Assembly: GCA_013697395.1 (NCBI GenBank)
Contig: JACCWY010000127.1
Coordinates: forward strand, 1-10,297
DNA length: 10,297 bases
From: Chloroflexota bacterium
GTDB lineage: Bacteria; Chloroflexota; Limnocylindria; QHBO01
Direction of reading: 5' to 3'
Shown: positions 1 through 7,322 of the stretch, piece by piece
Position numbering within the stretch: position 1 is the first letter of the stretch
Layout of the letters: every line of letters begins with the position of its first letter
Translations under genes and position numbers: made by a program
Notes under the pieces: generated by a model
What the model saw: the letters and a program-made list of their open reading frames with translations, nothing else
Databases searched by the model: none
Told to the model about the DNA's origin: nothing

Positions 1-205
1 TCTGCGGTGAACGGGCTCGCATCGTCCGGTTGATCGCGTCGACGTCCTTTGATTCGATTCGGGTCGGCGCCGTCTCGCGCGCCTTGTCGTCGAAGCCGCC
101 CGGCTTGCCGCTCGGGTCGACGGCGAAGAACGCCTCGGCCAGCCAGTCGGCGTTCTCGATGACCAGTGGCGGCCGGGTGCCCAACGTGGCGATTTCGACC
201 CGCAT
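1..205 (-). CDS. Hypothetical protein, N-terminal fragment cut by the left window edge
   Basis: A minus-strand reading frame starts at ATG 203-205 and stays open to base 1, giving 68 codons with no stop. The protein begins MRVEIATLGTRPPLV and the visible end reads RIESKDVDAINRTMRARSP. There is no signal peptide or membrane segment, and the composition is soluble and mixed-charge. I do not recognise the family. The start is well supported by an AGGAGG ribosome binding site 5 bases upstream. The gene lies 69 bases after the DUF429 stop codon and on the same strand, so it may be the last visible member of the restriction-modification operon. The longer gap and its own strong ribosome binding site also allow independent translation or transcription. 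I saw no clear promoter or terminator in bases 206-274. That frame and start are real is likely; the function is unknown. Confidence 0.72.
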   Translation of the reverse strand, partial: MRVEIATLGTRPPLVIENADWLAEAFFAVDPSGKPGGFDDKARETAPTRIESKDVDAINRTMRARSPQ

Positions 206-209
206 CGAT

Positions 210-216
210 CCCTCCT
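210..216 (-). promoter_or_regulatory. Strong Shine-Dalgarno site for the leftmost hypothetical gene
   Basis: Read on the minus strand this is AGGAGGG, ending 4-5 bases before the ATG at 203-205. It is the strongest ribosome binding site seen in the window. It decides the start of the leftmost gene and contrasts with the Res and DUF429 genes, which have no obvious site of their own. Confidence 0.7.
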
Positions 217-274
217 CTGTGGTGAGTGTCCGAACAGATGGTCTGGCGGCTGCGGCGTCACCGTCGGCGAAGCC

Positions 275-1045
275 TCATGCACCGATCAGGTCGCGAAGCG
301 ATGTGGCGGCCGCCGGCACTCGAATCCATCCCTCGCTCCGACAGAACTCCCTCGCCTCCGGCGGACAGTCGTCGGTGAGCCCCAGGGCGACCGCACGCGC
401 CACCAGGCTCGCGACCAACGCGTCGAGCGCGTCGTCGTTTGCCTCCAAAGCCGCCCGCTGAGTTGGTGTCAGCGCCACCGGCAGGCCGGCCTCAATGAGG
501 GCCGCAACGAGCGCAAGCCGCGCCTCGCGCCATTGGCGCCCTTTGTACAGAGTGAAGGACTGACCCCATCGCTTGAGCGCCGCCGCCGGGTAGACCTCCG
601 AAACGGAGCCGGGACGCACGCCCTCGCCCGCATCGACCGGCTTTCCGCAGGCCGCAACCAGCCGAGCGCAGCGGATCGCGGTGGCACCGATCAGATTCGC
701 TCCCACAGGAAGCGGGTAGATGCCAACGTTTGCCGTGATCCACGTGTCGGTGTATCGGCGCGTGAGCTCCGCTGGAGATCCATCGGCTGCGAACGGAATT
801 CCGGGCAGATGGGCCGCTACCGCAGCTGCCCACGCTCTCGGCCATCCGAATGGCGCATCAATGCCGATGTGATCGGCGCTGCCCGCAACCCGAAGCACCG
901 TCTCGTCAGTTGCGCCCACGACGAGTTCTTCGATTCGCGCCGACGAGCCGGTCGGCCACTCAAGCAGACACAGCGCAGTTAGCTTCGGGTTGGTCGAGAG
1001 GTCCACGCCCAGGGTGTGAACCGTGCCAACGAGCTGAGCCGTCAC
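275..1045 (-). CDS. DUF429 domain-containing protein (predicted RNase H-fold nuclease-like)
   Basis: A 256-residue soluble protein resembling the DUF429 family, recognised by an early GVDLS segment (about residues 13-17), the GIDAPFGWPR segment (61-70), SEVYPAA (149-155) and a late acidic NDDALDAL stretch (203-210). In this family such spaced acidic residues (here D15, D63, E150, D204/D205/D208) are thought to sit on an RNase H-like fold and may bind metal. The biochemical role is not established, so nuclease activity is inference. The start is a GTG at 1043-1045 that overlaps the Res stop codon as GTGA; no Shine-Dalgarno site is evident, which suggests translation coupled to Res. Length is typical of a single-domain member. 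It is the fourth gene of the operon and may be a passenger or an accessory to the type III system. Family call is fairly sure; function is unsure. Confidence 0.83.
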   Translation of the reverse strand: MTAQLVGTVHTLGVDLSTNPKLTALCLLEWPTGSSARIEELVVGATDETVLRVAGSADHIGIDAPFGWPRAWAAAVAAHLPGIPFAADGSPAELTRRYTDTWITANVGIYPLPVGANLIGATAIRCARLVAACGKPVDAGEGVRPGSVSEVYPAAALKRWGQSFTLYKGRQWREARLALVAALIEAGLPVALTPTQRAALEANDDALDALVASLVARAVALGLTDDCPPEAREFCRSEGWIRVPAAATSLRDLIGA

Positions 1046-4035
1046 ACCTGATCAGCTGAGCTGACGACATCGAACGAAACGCCGATCGCGGCGAAGTGAC
1101 CGAAGCCACAGCGGACCTTGTCCGCCTCGGTGGTCCGTAGCTTGAGGAAATCGCGGTTGCTCTTCGTCTCGCGAGCAAGATAGAGCGCCTGGCCGTCGTC
1201 CTTGACGATCGCCCAGTCGGGGTTGTAGGTGCCCAGGGGCGTGTCGATCTTGAACCATCTGGGCAACTTCACGAAGAGCTTGATGTCGTTTCGATCATTC
1301 AACTGCTTCGCAAACTTGCGCTCGGTGTTGGATTCGTAGACGACGTACTCGAACACCGACTTGGTGACTGCGAGCGCCGACAGGGCATTGACCAGGGCGC
1401 GGTCTTGCTCCTCGAACAGCCGCATCTCCCACTCGCTGTCGGCATCTTCAGGATCCAGAAGTTCGTATTTGATGCCGTCCACCAGAAGCCGATGCAACTC
1501 GGCGCTGATCGCCCGTGCGGCTTCGTCCATGAAGCGCTGGGGATCGTTGAATACGTCGTTGAGGCGTTCGCTCTCTCGCAGGATGCGTAGGAGCGTTGTG
1601 CGGGTCAGCTCCGTGGCGTTCTGGAGGTAACTGAGGATGTCGGGGATCGGCGTCGTCGAGAAGTCGACCTGCTCCTCCGCGACTCCGCGACTGACGGCCT
1701 CCACTCCCCCGCGCCGCACTCGTACATCGCCGTGAGAGACGGTGATGCTCGGACGACGGATGGGCGGCATCCGTCGAACGGCCAGAGCCGCCGACGTGAC
1801 CAGTTCGTCGGAGTCGAACTCGACTCGATACGTCGTGCGCGGCTTGATCTGCTTCCAAAGCTCGACGAACGCAGGCGTGAGAAGCACTTGTTTCTTGAGC
1901 CGATTCTCGCGCTGGTCGCGCTCGCGTCGGATGTGGCGCTCGATCTGGTACGACGACAACAGATCGATCACCTCAGAGCTGAGGTCGGCGACTTCGGGCG
2001 GCAGGTCAAGCTCGAAGTCAGGCTTGCGCGGGTCGAACGCGGCTAGGAGGCGACCGTCTGCATCCAGGTAACCCTGGGCAACAAGCGAATCGCGTACGAC
2101 GAGCGCCGCATCTCGACCAATGGCCTCCTCGCGGTCGTCGACGATGCGCGCCAGATTCCCGATCGCGGTCAGAGGAACCTTGCCGAACGTCACGCCGCAT
2201 TCCTCCTCGTATTCCGTTTGGAGCGCCCGGGCGAAGTCCTCGTAGCTCTCGTTCGCCATGACGTACAGCTTGTTGACCGACTCATCGAAGACGCGTTTGC
2301 CGTCCTGATCGACCGGCAGCCGCAGACCGCGACCAATCTCCTGCCGTTTCTTCACGACGCTGGTCGTCTCGTTGAGCGTGCAGATCTGGAAGACGTTCGG
2401 ACTGTCCCAGCCCTCGCGCAGAGCGGAGTGGCTGAAGATGAACCGGAGGGGCTCATGACTCGACAGCAACCGCTCCTTGTTCTGCATGATCAGGTGGAAC
2501 GCGCTGTCATCGTCCTGCGAAGCTCGTCCTTCGCGCGAGTCCTTCCAAGAGCCACCGCGGTCCTGCGCAAAGTAGCCGTCGTGGAGCCGATGCATCGGCT
2601 CTTGCAGCCACGTGAGACTTTCGTATCGCGGGTCCGCGGCGAACGTTGCGAGCTCGGCCTCGAACGCCTCGGCGAACCTACCGCGGATGGGCTGGCCGGT
2701 ATCGGGGTACTGACGATAGTTCGCCACGCGGTCGATGAAGAACAGGCTCAGGACTTTGATTCCGCGGTCAGCAAAGAGAAGCTCGTTCTCGAGGTGCCGC
2801 TTGATGGTGTGCTTGATCTGCGCACGCCATACATCATCGCGGACCCCGCCGATCTCCGCGCCCAGGCCTCGGAGCGTCTGCCCGCCGCTGAACCTGACGA
2901 ACTCAAGACCGGACTCGGTGCTGATCTCGGCGACGGAATAGCCCTGGGCGTACTCGGCCCTCTCGTTCGACGCCCGATGCAGGTCGTGGCCAGTCTTTAC
3001 TCTGACCGATCGCTCCCGAGGCCCCGCCGGACCTTGCTGACGAATCCGCAGCTTCGCGCTGATGCCCCTACGGTTGTCGACCGCTTCGAGGCGCACGAAG
3101 GCTTCAGTGGTTGCACCGTCACTTTGCGCGCTGGCAACCACGATCTGCTTGACAAGCTTCAACTCGAAGGCACGGATGGGATCGAGCCGGTAGATGAGGT
3201 TGTACGGATTGCGGTGCGTGGCGGAATAGCGGAGGGTCAGGAGCGGGTTCAGCTCCTTGATCGCGTCCTGTGATTTCGGAGTGGAGTCGACGCTTTGAGG
3301 CTCATCGATGATGACGATTGGTCGAGCGGCCTGCACGAACTCGATCGGTCTTCGCCCGGACAGCCGATCGCTCTCCTTGTAGATGACGTTGCTCCGTCGA
3401 TCATCCTCGGTATCAGCGAAGTTCTTGACGAAGGCCTGGATGTTGATGACCTGCAGCTGGAGCGTGTTCGTCGTCGCGAAGTGGCGGAGTCGATTGACGC
3501 GACGCGCGTCGTAGACGAAGGACTCAAACTCGGCGTTGTTGTAAAGCGCCCGGAAGTGCTCCCTCGTGATTTCGATGTTCTTCAATACGCCTTCGCGGAT
3601 CGCCACGCTCGGCACCACGATCACGAACTTGCGGAAGCCGAACCGCTGGCTAAGCTCAAAGATCGAGCGCAGATACACGTACGTCTTGCCCGTGCCAGTC
3701 TCCATCTCGACCGAGAAATGCGGGCACGTCCGGTGCGTGTTCGCCGGGCCATCCTGCAGGGTCCAAGCCTCAAGGTCCGCCGCTGGATCTGCGACATCGA
3801 TTTCGTTTCGCTCCTGCACGGCGCGCGCATTGGCGCGGAGCGCGGCATCATCGATCAGAAGCCGGTTACCCACACCCAGTTCCGTGCTCTCCTGTCCCGC
3901 AAAGAGCCCCTCGTAACCGCCGAGATCAATCGGAGCCAACGCCGGCGAACTCTCTGGTTGACCCTCGAAGAGATCAGCAACTGCGCTAACAGCATCCAGT
4001 TGGAACTGCTGGTTCGGATCGAATTGGAGCTTCAC
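1042..4035 (-). CDS. res: Type III restriction enzyme, Res subunit (SF2 helicase plus PD-(D/E)XK nuclease)
   Basis: A 997-residue restriction subunit, the usual size for EcoP1I/EcoP15I-type Res. In complex with Mod it uses ATP to move from or communicate along DNA and cuts at a distance from unmethylated sites. The N-terminal superfamily 2 motor shows Walker A METGTGKT (111-118), a Walker B of DEPQ form in VIIDEPQS (241-248), motif III-like SATHRNPY (271-278), motif V-like ALREGWDSPN (538-547) and motif VI-like QEIGRGLRLP (565-574). The C-terminal nuclease shows a PD-(D/E)XK arrangement: E901/E905, PD at 939-940 and E956-T-K958. All key motifs look intact. The start is GTG at 4033-4035, 10 bases after the Mod stop codon, without a clear ribosome binding site, so translation is probably coupled to Mod and could be kept low. 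The 3' end overlaps the DUF429 start by 4 bases. The call is confident; the recognition site cannot be read from sequence. Confidence 0.95.
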   Translation of the reverse strand: MKLQFDPNQQFQLDAVSAVADLFEGQPESSPALAPIDLGGYEGLFAGQESTELGVGNRLLIDDAALRANARAVQERNEIDVADPAADLEAWTLQDGPANTHRTCPHFSVEMETGTGKTYVYLRSIFELSQRFGFRKFVIVVPSVAIREGVLKNIEITREHFRALYNNAEFESFVYDARRVNRLRHFATTNTLQLQVINIQAFVKNFADTEDDRRSNVIYKESDRLSGRRPIEFVQAARPIVIIDEPQSVDSTPKSQDAIKELNPLLTLRYSATHRNPYNLIYRLDPIRAFELKLVKQIVVASAQSDGATTEAFVRLEAVDNRRGISAKLRIRQQGPAGPRERSVRVKTGHDLHRASNERAEYAQGYSVAEISTESGLEFVRFSGGQTLRGLGAEIGGVRDDVWRAQIKHTIKRHLENELLFADRGIKVLSLFFIDRVANYRQYPDTGQPIRGRFAEAFEAELATFAADPRYESLTWLQEPMHRLHDGYFAQDRGGSWKDSREGRASQDDDSAFHLIMQNKERLLSSHEPLRFIFSHSALREGWDSPNVFQICTLNETTSVVKKRQEIGRGLRLPVDQDGKRVFDESVNKLYVMANESYEDFARALQTEYEEECGVTFGKVPLTAIGNLARIVDDREEAIGRDAALVVRDSLVAQGYLDADGRLLAAFDPRKPDFELDLPPEVADLSSEVIDLLSSYQIERHIRRERDQRENRLKKQVLLTPAFVELWKQIKPRTTYRVEFDSDELVTSAALAVRRMPPIRRPSITVSHGDVRVRRGGVEAVSRGVAEEQVDFSTTPIPDILSYLQNATELTRTTLLRILRESERLNDVFNDPQRFMDEAARAISAELHRLLVDGIKYELLDPEDADSEWEMRLFEEQDRALVNALSALAVTKSVFEYVVYESNTERKFAKQLNDRNDIKLFVKLPRWFKIDTPLGTYNPDWAIVKDDGQALYLARETKSNRDFLKLRTTEADKVRCGFGHFAAIGVSFDVVSSADQV

Positions 4036-4045
4036 GAGAGTGGGT

Positions 4046-5953
4046 TCACGCTGTCCGGAACACGATCTCGCGAGTCTTGAAGAGCTGGACAGCGTTCGTC
4101 TTCAGCTCATCGTCGCCCGCAAAACCGTCGTCGAGACAGATGACCCGCTCCGGCTTTGGCTGGCATTCTGCCATCCCGCGCACCGTTTCAAGAGTGAGAT
4201 GTCGTTCGAGACAGACCAGCAGCGCGCCATCGGCCACGCTAAACACCTGCATGCCGCCGACTTCTACCGGTTCGACGGCGGCGGTCAGCGAATAGCCGCT
4301 CTTCAGGAGGATCTCGTACAGTAGATCGTCGGCTGACCGGTCTTCGGTTACGTGGGCGACGTGAAGCTCGAGCTGCTCGAGCAGCGCCTCCATCTGGTGC
4401 GGGACGTCTGCCTTCCAGATGCGGAAGTTCGACTCGGCAAGCTTGAATGTTCGGAAGCCGTGATGCTGTCCTCCGGCACCTTCCGACGTTACCCTGCCGC
4501 CGACCTCGCGGTTGTTCTTGTCAATCGCGCGGCGCACCCGCTCCTTGGCTATCTCTGCGATCGTCGAGTAGTCACCTCGGCCGGTGGGTTCGGGCAGCTG
4601 GACGAGGACAAACTTTCGGTTGCCGCCGTCCTTCTTATTCACGGCGAGCACAGCTTCCGCGGTCGTGCCCGAACCTGCGAAGAAATCGAGAATGATCCCG
4701 TCCGAAGCCGGGCAGCCGATGTCAACACATTTTGCGATCAGGCCAACGGGCTTTGGACTGTCGAAGATCTTGTCCCCGAATAGGGCTCGCAGGTCTCGCG
4801 TGGCCTTCTTGTTGCCCTCTACGTCTGTCCACAGGTTCGAAGGCTGCTTCGAGCGACCCTCAAGGTAGAACTTCTGATAGGGCCTCCAAACCACCGCGCC
4901 GTCTCTATCGGCCAGTTTCTTCCATTCGATGAAGCCTTCACGTGCCAGCTGTTCGTACTTCTCGCGACCGCAGATCCACCTGCTCTCATAGCCGCCTGGT
5001 CCAATTGGAAACACATCGTTGCCATCAGGCCCGGTGATGCCGTAGTACATGCTCGGCCGGTCTTCTCGTCGATCCTCGCCGCCCGTTCTCCTCAATGACC
5101 TCGTTAGGTAGCGTCGCCCACCCTCGTCAACCTGGTCATAGATGCGGGCATCTTGCTCAGAGAGCGACAGTCCGGAAACAGCGGCATCCGAAGATCTCGC
5201 GAAGATCACTAGGTAATCGACCATGTTGACGAGAACATCGGCACCGCCGCCGGTCGGAGTACCGGTACTTCGCGTCACCATGCCGACGAAGTTCTCCTCC
5301 CCGAATATCTCCTTCCCGAGGCTGAGCAGGTTCTGCACCTCGTGGTCGTCGATGCTGATGAAGATGACCCCGTCGTCACGCAGCAGGTTGCGGGCGAGGT
5401 AGAGGCGGGGATACATCATGTTCAGCCACTTCGAGTGGAAGCGGCCGTCGGTATCGGTGTTGGTGCTGAAGCGGCGGCCCTCGGCGTCGACCTGGCTGGT
5501 GTACGCGAGGTAGGTTTTCAGGCTCTCGGAGTAGTTATCGGGATAGATGAAGTCGTTGCCGGTGTTGTAGGGCGGGTCGATGTAAATCATCTTGACCTTG
5601 CCCAGATACGACTTCTGGAGCAGCTTGAGGACCGCGAGGTTGTCGCCCTCGATGATCAGGTTCTCGGTGGTGTCCCAGTTGATGCTCTCCTCCGGCACCG
5701 GCAGGAGCGTCGCAAGGCTCGGGGCCTGGATCGTCTTGAAGCAGTCGGCCTTGCCCGGCCAGGTCAGCCCGTAGCGCTCCTTGCCGATGTCGACCGATTC
5801 GCCCAGGGCCAGCTTCAGCCGATCGAAGTCGATCTGGCCGCCTTCGGTGCGTACCTCAGGGAACAGGTCAAGCAGCTCCCGGACCTTGTCGCCTGCGATG
5901 GCATCCGATCGCAAATCGAGTCGCTCGGGCTGCTCCGTCATCGGTCTTCCCAT
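4046..5953 (-). CDS. mod: Type III restriction-modification DNA methyltransferase, Mod subunit
   Basis: A 635-residue beta-class amino-methyltransferase that transfers methyl from S-adenosylmethionine, by family to adenine N6, and supplies sequence recognition for the Mod-Res complex. The catalytic motif DPPYNTGND (126-134) precedes the cofactor motif DFFAGSGTT (423-431), the order that defines the beta class. IIEGDNLAVL (100-109) and LLRDDGVIFISIDDHE (190-205) are typical of type III Mod. The variable stretch at about 206-400 should hold the target recognition domain. The C-terminal FRTFKLAESNFRIWKAD block (500-516) is also Mod-like. The start is uncertain: ATG at 5951-5953 has no Shine-Dalgarno site, while the in-frame ATG at 5939-5941 (four residues shorter) has GGGAAG just upstream. 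The gene follows the AAA ATPase by 9 bases and precedes res by 10. No frameshift, and no simple-sequence tract of the kind used for phase variation, was seen. The call is confident. Confidence 0.95.
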   Translation of the reverse strand: MGRPMTEQPERLDLRSDAIAGDKVRELLDLFPEVRTEGGQIDFDRLKLALGESVDIGKERYGLTWPGKADCFKTIQAPSLATLLPVPEESINWDTTENLIIEGDNLAVLKLLQKSYLGKVKMIYIDPPYNTGNDFIYPDNYSESLKTYLAYTSQVDAEGRRFSTNTDTDGRFHSKWLNMMYPRLYLARNLLRDDGVIFISIDDHEVQNLLSLGKEIFGEENFVGMVTRSTGTPTGGGADVLVNMVDYLVIFARSSDAAVSGLSLSEQDARIYDQVDEGGRRYLTRSLRRTGGEDRREDRPSMYYGITGPDGNDVFPIGPGGYESRWICGREKYEQLAREGFIEWKKLADRDGAVVWRPYQKFYLEGRSKQPSNLWTDVEGNKKATRDLRALFGDKIFDSPKPVGLIAKCVDIGCPASDGIILDFFAGSGTTAEAVLAVNKKDGGNRKFVLVQLPEPTGRGDYSTIAEIAKERVRRAIDKNNREVGGRVTSEGAGGQHHGFRTFKLAESNFRIWKADVPHQMEALLEQLELHVAHVTEDRSADDLLYEILLKSGYSLTAAVEPVEVGGMQVFSVADGALLVCLERHLTLETVRGMAECQPKPERVICLDDGFAGDDELKTNAVQLFKTREIVFRTA

Positions 5954-5962
5954 CGAGACATG

Positions 5963-7180
5963 CTATGAATCACGCTTCTTTCGAGGCATCGGCGGTTTCC
6001 GTTCGAGCTTGAACGTCCGCCTAAGGTACCGGTCGAACTGGGGAACGGTGAACTCGTTCAGTCCCTGGCCGGGCGTGAAGATCAGTCCCTTATGGATCAG
6101 ATTCGCTCGGGTCGCACCGATCTGCTCCGACCCCTTGTAGCCGAGCGTCACGGCAATGTCGCCCGAGCGCTGGGGGCCCGGACCGAGTTCGGCCATGGCT
6201 CGAAGATATCGAAGCTCGAGCTCCGTGGTGCGATCGGCGCGCACCTTGAAGAAGCTCTCGTCCAGCCGCTTCTCCACCAACGGAATCGCTGCTTCGAGCT
6301 CCGATGATCGAATCGGGGAAGATTCGGCGAGATCCCACACGACGCTGCCTACCTCCTGAATGAAGTAGGGATACCCCTCGGTGAAGTCCAGGGCGCGATC
6401 CACCGCGTCCGGCTCAAAGTCCACGCCGAGCTCGGTGGCGGGCTCGACCAATGCGGTGGCCGCTGCGTCTCGGGACAGCGATCCGATGGTTGGGTAATCG
6501 AACAATCGCTCGGCATACGACCTGGCGGCTCCGGCTAGAGCGGGCAACTGTGGGAGGCCTGCTCCAACGAACGTCAGCGGTAGATCCTTCTGAACCACCC
6601 GATGGAGAGCCACGATCAGTGCCGTCAGGGACGGTCGATCGAAGAACTGCACCTCATCAAACAGAAACACCACCCCCGTGCCGTGGTCCGCGGCGGCTTC
6701 AGCCAGTTCCACGAGCAGGTCGGTCAGATCCGCGTCGAGATCCCCCGAGTCCGCTTTCCCAGGCACCTGATCGGCGCCACTCAGCGAAACGGACACCCCG
6801 CCTTCTGGCGTGAATGTGAGAGTGAATGACTTCAGAACGCCAGCAGCTCGCTTCGCCTTGGCCCCCCAGCGCGCGGGTGGGCTGATCTCGTAGAGGGCAC
6901 TGCGGGCGAGCCGGGCCATCAACGGTCGGATGTCGGTCTCCGGTGTCACCTCGTGCGTTCCGGTGCGCCACGACACGGCTGCCGCGATCTCCTCAAACTT
7001 TCCGAGGAGGACGGTCTTTCCCACGCCGCGAAGACCCGTCACGATCAAGCTCTTGGCAGAGCGCCCTGCGGCGAGTCTCTTGAGGAGAATCTCGAATCCC
7101 GCAATCTCGGCGTCCCGGCCCACCAGAGCAGGCGGCTTCTTGCCAGCGTTGGGTGTGTACGGATTGACTACCGGATCCAT
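5963..7180 (-). CDS. AAA/ORC-like ATP-binding protein with C-terminal winged-helix-like region
   Basis: A 405-residue P-loop ATPase. The N-terminus carries a conserved-looking lead-in PPALVGRDAEI (16-26), Walker A GLRGVGKT (49-56), Walker B VVFLFDEVQ (170-178) and a sensor-like GAGLPQLP segment (207-214), followed by YAERLFDYP (222-230) and EGYPYFIQEVG (268-278). The last 90 residues look like a winged-helix domain (about 318-390) and end in a basic tail (PPMPRKKRDS). This matches a widespread actinobacterial family annotated only as ATP-binding protein; a role in nucleic acid binding or regulation is inference. The ATG at 7178-7180 has GAGGA (7187-7191) 6 bases upstream and a promoter 53-80 bases upstream, so the start is well supported. 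It is the first gene of the operon, 9 bases before mod. It is not a standard part of type III systems, so it may be an accessory, a regulator or a passenger. Confidence 0.88.
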   Translation of the reverse strand: MDPVVNPYTPNAGKKPPALVGRDAEIAGFEILLKRLAAGRSAKSLIVTGLRGVGKTVLLGKFEEIAAAVSWRTGTHEVTPETDIRPLMARLARSALYEISPPARWGAKAKRAAGVLKSFTLTFTPEGGVSVSLSGADQVPGKADSGDLDADLTDLLVELAEAAADHGTGVVFLFDEVQFFDRPSLTALIVALHRVVQKDLPLTFVGAGLPQLPALAGAARSYAERLFDYPTIGSLSRDAAATALVEPATELGVDFEPDAVDRALDFTEGYPYFIQEVGSVVWDLAESSPIRSSELEAAIPLVEKRLDESFFKVRADRTTELELRYLRAMAELGPGPQRSGDIAVTLGYKGSEQIGATRANLIHKGLIFTPGQGLNEFTVPQFDRYLRRTFKLERKPPMPRKKRDS

Positions 7181-7199
7181 TGCAGTTCCTCGCCGACGG

Positions 7200-7269
7200 C
7201 CTGACAGGGTTTACATCAGTTTACAGAGTTCCACTATAAGGACCTGTAAAGGTCTGTCAATCCTGTCAA
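7200..7269. promoter_or_regulatory. Cluster of operator-like palindromes and repeats over the promoter
   Basis: Several short repeats overlap the promoter. GACCT-GTAA-AGGTC (7241-7254) is a perfect inverted repeat lying wholly in the spacer between the -35 and -10 boxes. TTTACAG (7220-7226) and CTGTAAA (7244-7250) form an inverted pair 17 bases apart that brackets the -10 box. GTTTACA is repeated directly at 7209-7215 and 7219-7225, exactly 10 bases apart. CTGTCAA is repeated at 7254-7260 and 7263-7269, 9 bases apart, giving a doubled TTGACA. CCTGACAGG (7200-7208) is a palindrome around its central base. These positions are what a repressor or other DNA-binding regulator would occupy, but the binding protein is not identified; the winged-helix ATPase encoded next to it is one candidate. 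Confidence 0.5.
7233..7260 (-). promoter_or_regulatory. Sigma70-like promoter of the ATPase-mod-res-DUF429 operon
   Basis: On the minus strand a consensus -35 box TTGACA (7255-7260) and a near-consensus -10 box TATAGT (7233-7238) are separated by 16 bases. The predicted transcript start is near 7226, leaving an untranslated leader of about 45 bases with a GAGGA ribosome binding site before the ATPase ATG. The surrounding bases are clearly richer in A and T than the genes on either side. No other comparable promoter was found between the following genes, so this one probably drives all of them. Prediction from sequence only. Confidence 0.72.
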
Positions 7270-7322
7270 TTCCGTGACCTACCCGGATCGTCGAGCGGTG
7301 GCAGACTGACGGCTGTCCCACG

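Noticed and set aside
251..277. Possible hairpin terminator after DUF429 (GGCTGCGGCG ... CGGCGAAGCC)
   Set aside because: The arms pair with two mismatches and no T-run follows on the minus strand, so there is not enough support for a terminator.
30..461. Plus-strand open frame of 143 codons at the left edge
   Set aside because: Serine/alanine/arginine-rich shadow of the minus-strand DUF429 and hypothetical genes, which have better start signals and family support.
689..702. A 14-base stretch (GATCAGATTCGCTC) repeated at 6095-6108
   Set aside because: Both copies lie inside coding sequence and encode an ANLI segment in unrelated proteins; a single match of this length in 10 kb can be chance.
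2218..3273. Long plus-strand open frame (351 codons) opposite res
   Set aside because: It lies wholly opposite the intact Res helicase gene, has no recognisable domain or ribosome binding site, and such long antisense frames are common in high-GC DNA.
3295..4080. Plus-strand open frame of 261 codons spanning the res start and mod end
   Set aside because: Antisense to two well-supported genes and without any family resemblance; a codon-bias shadow.
5342..5968. Plus-strand open frame of 208 codons opposite mod
   Set aside because: Rich in V, D, E, L, A and G as expected from the reverse frame of a GC-rich gene, and opposite the conserved methyltransferase motifs.
7270..7322. Terminator for the PHP-ATPase gene
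   Set aside because: Only 3-4 base inverted pairs (for example GAC/GTC around AGCC) and no T-run were found after the stop codon.
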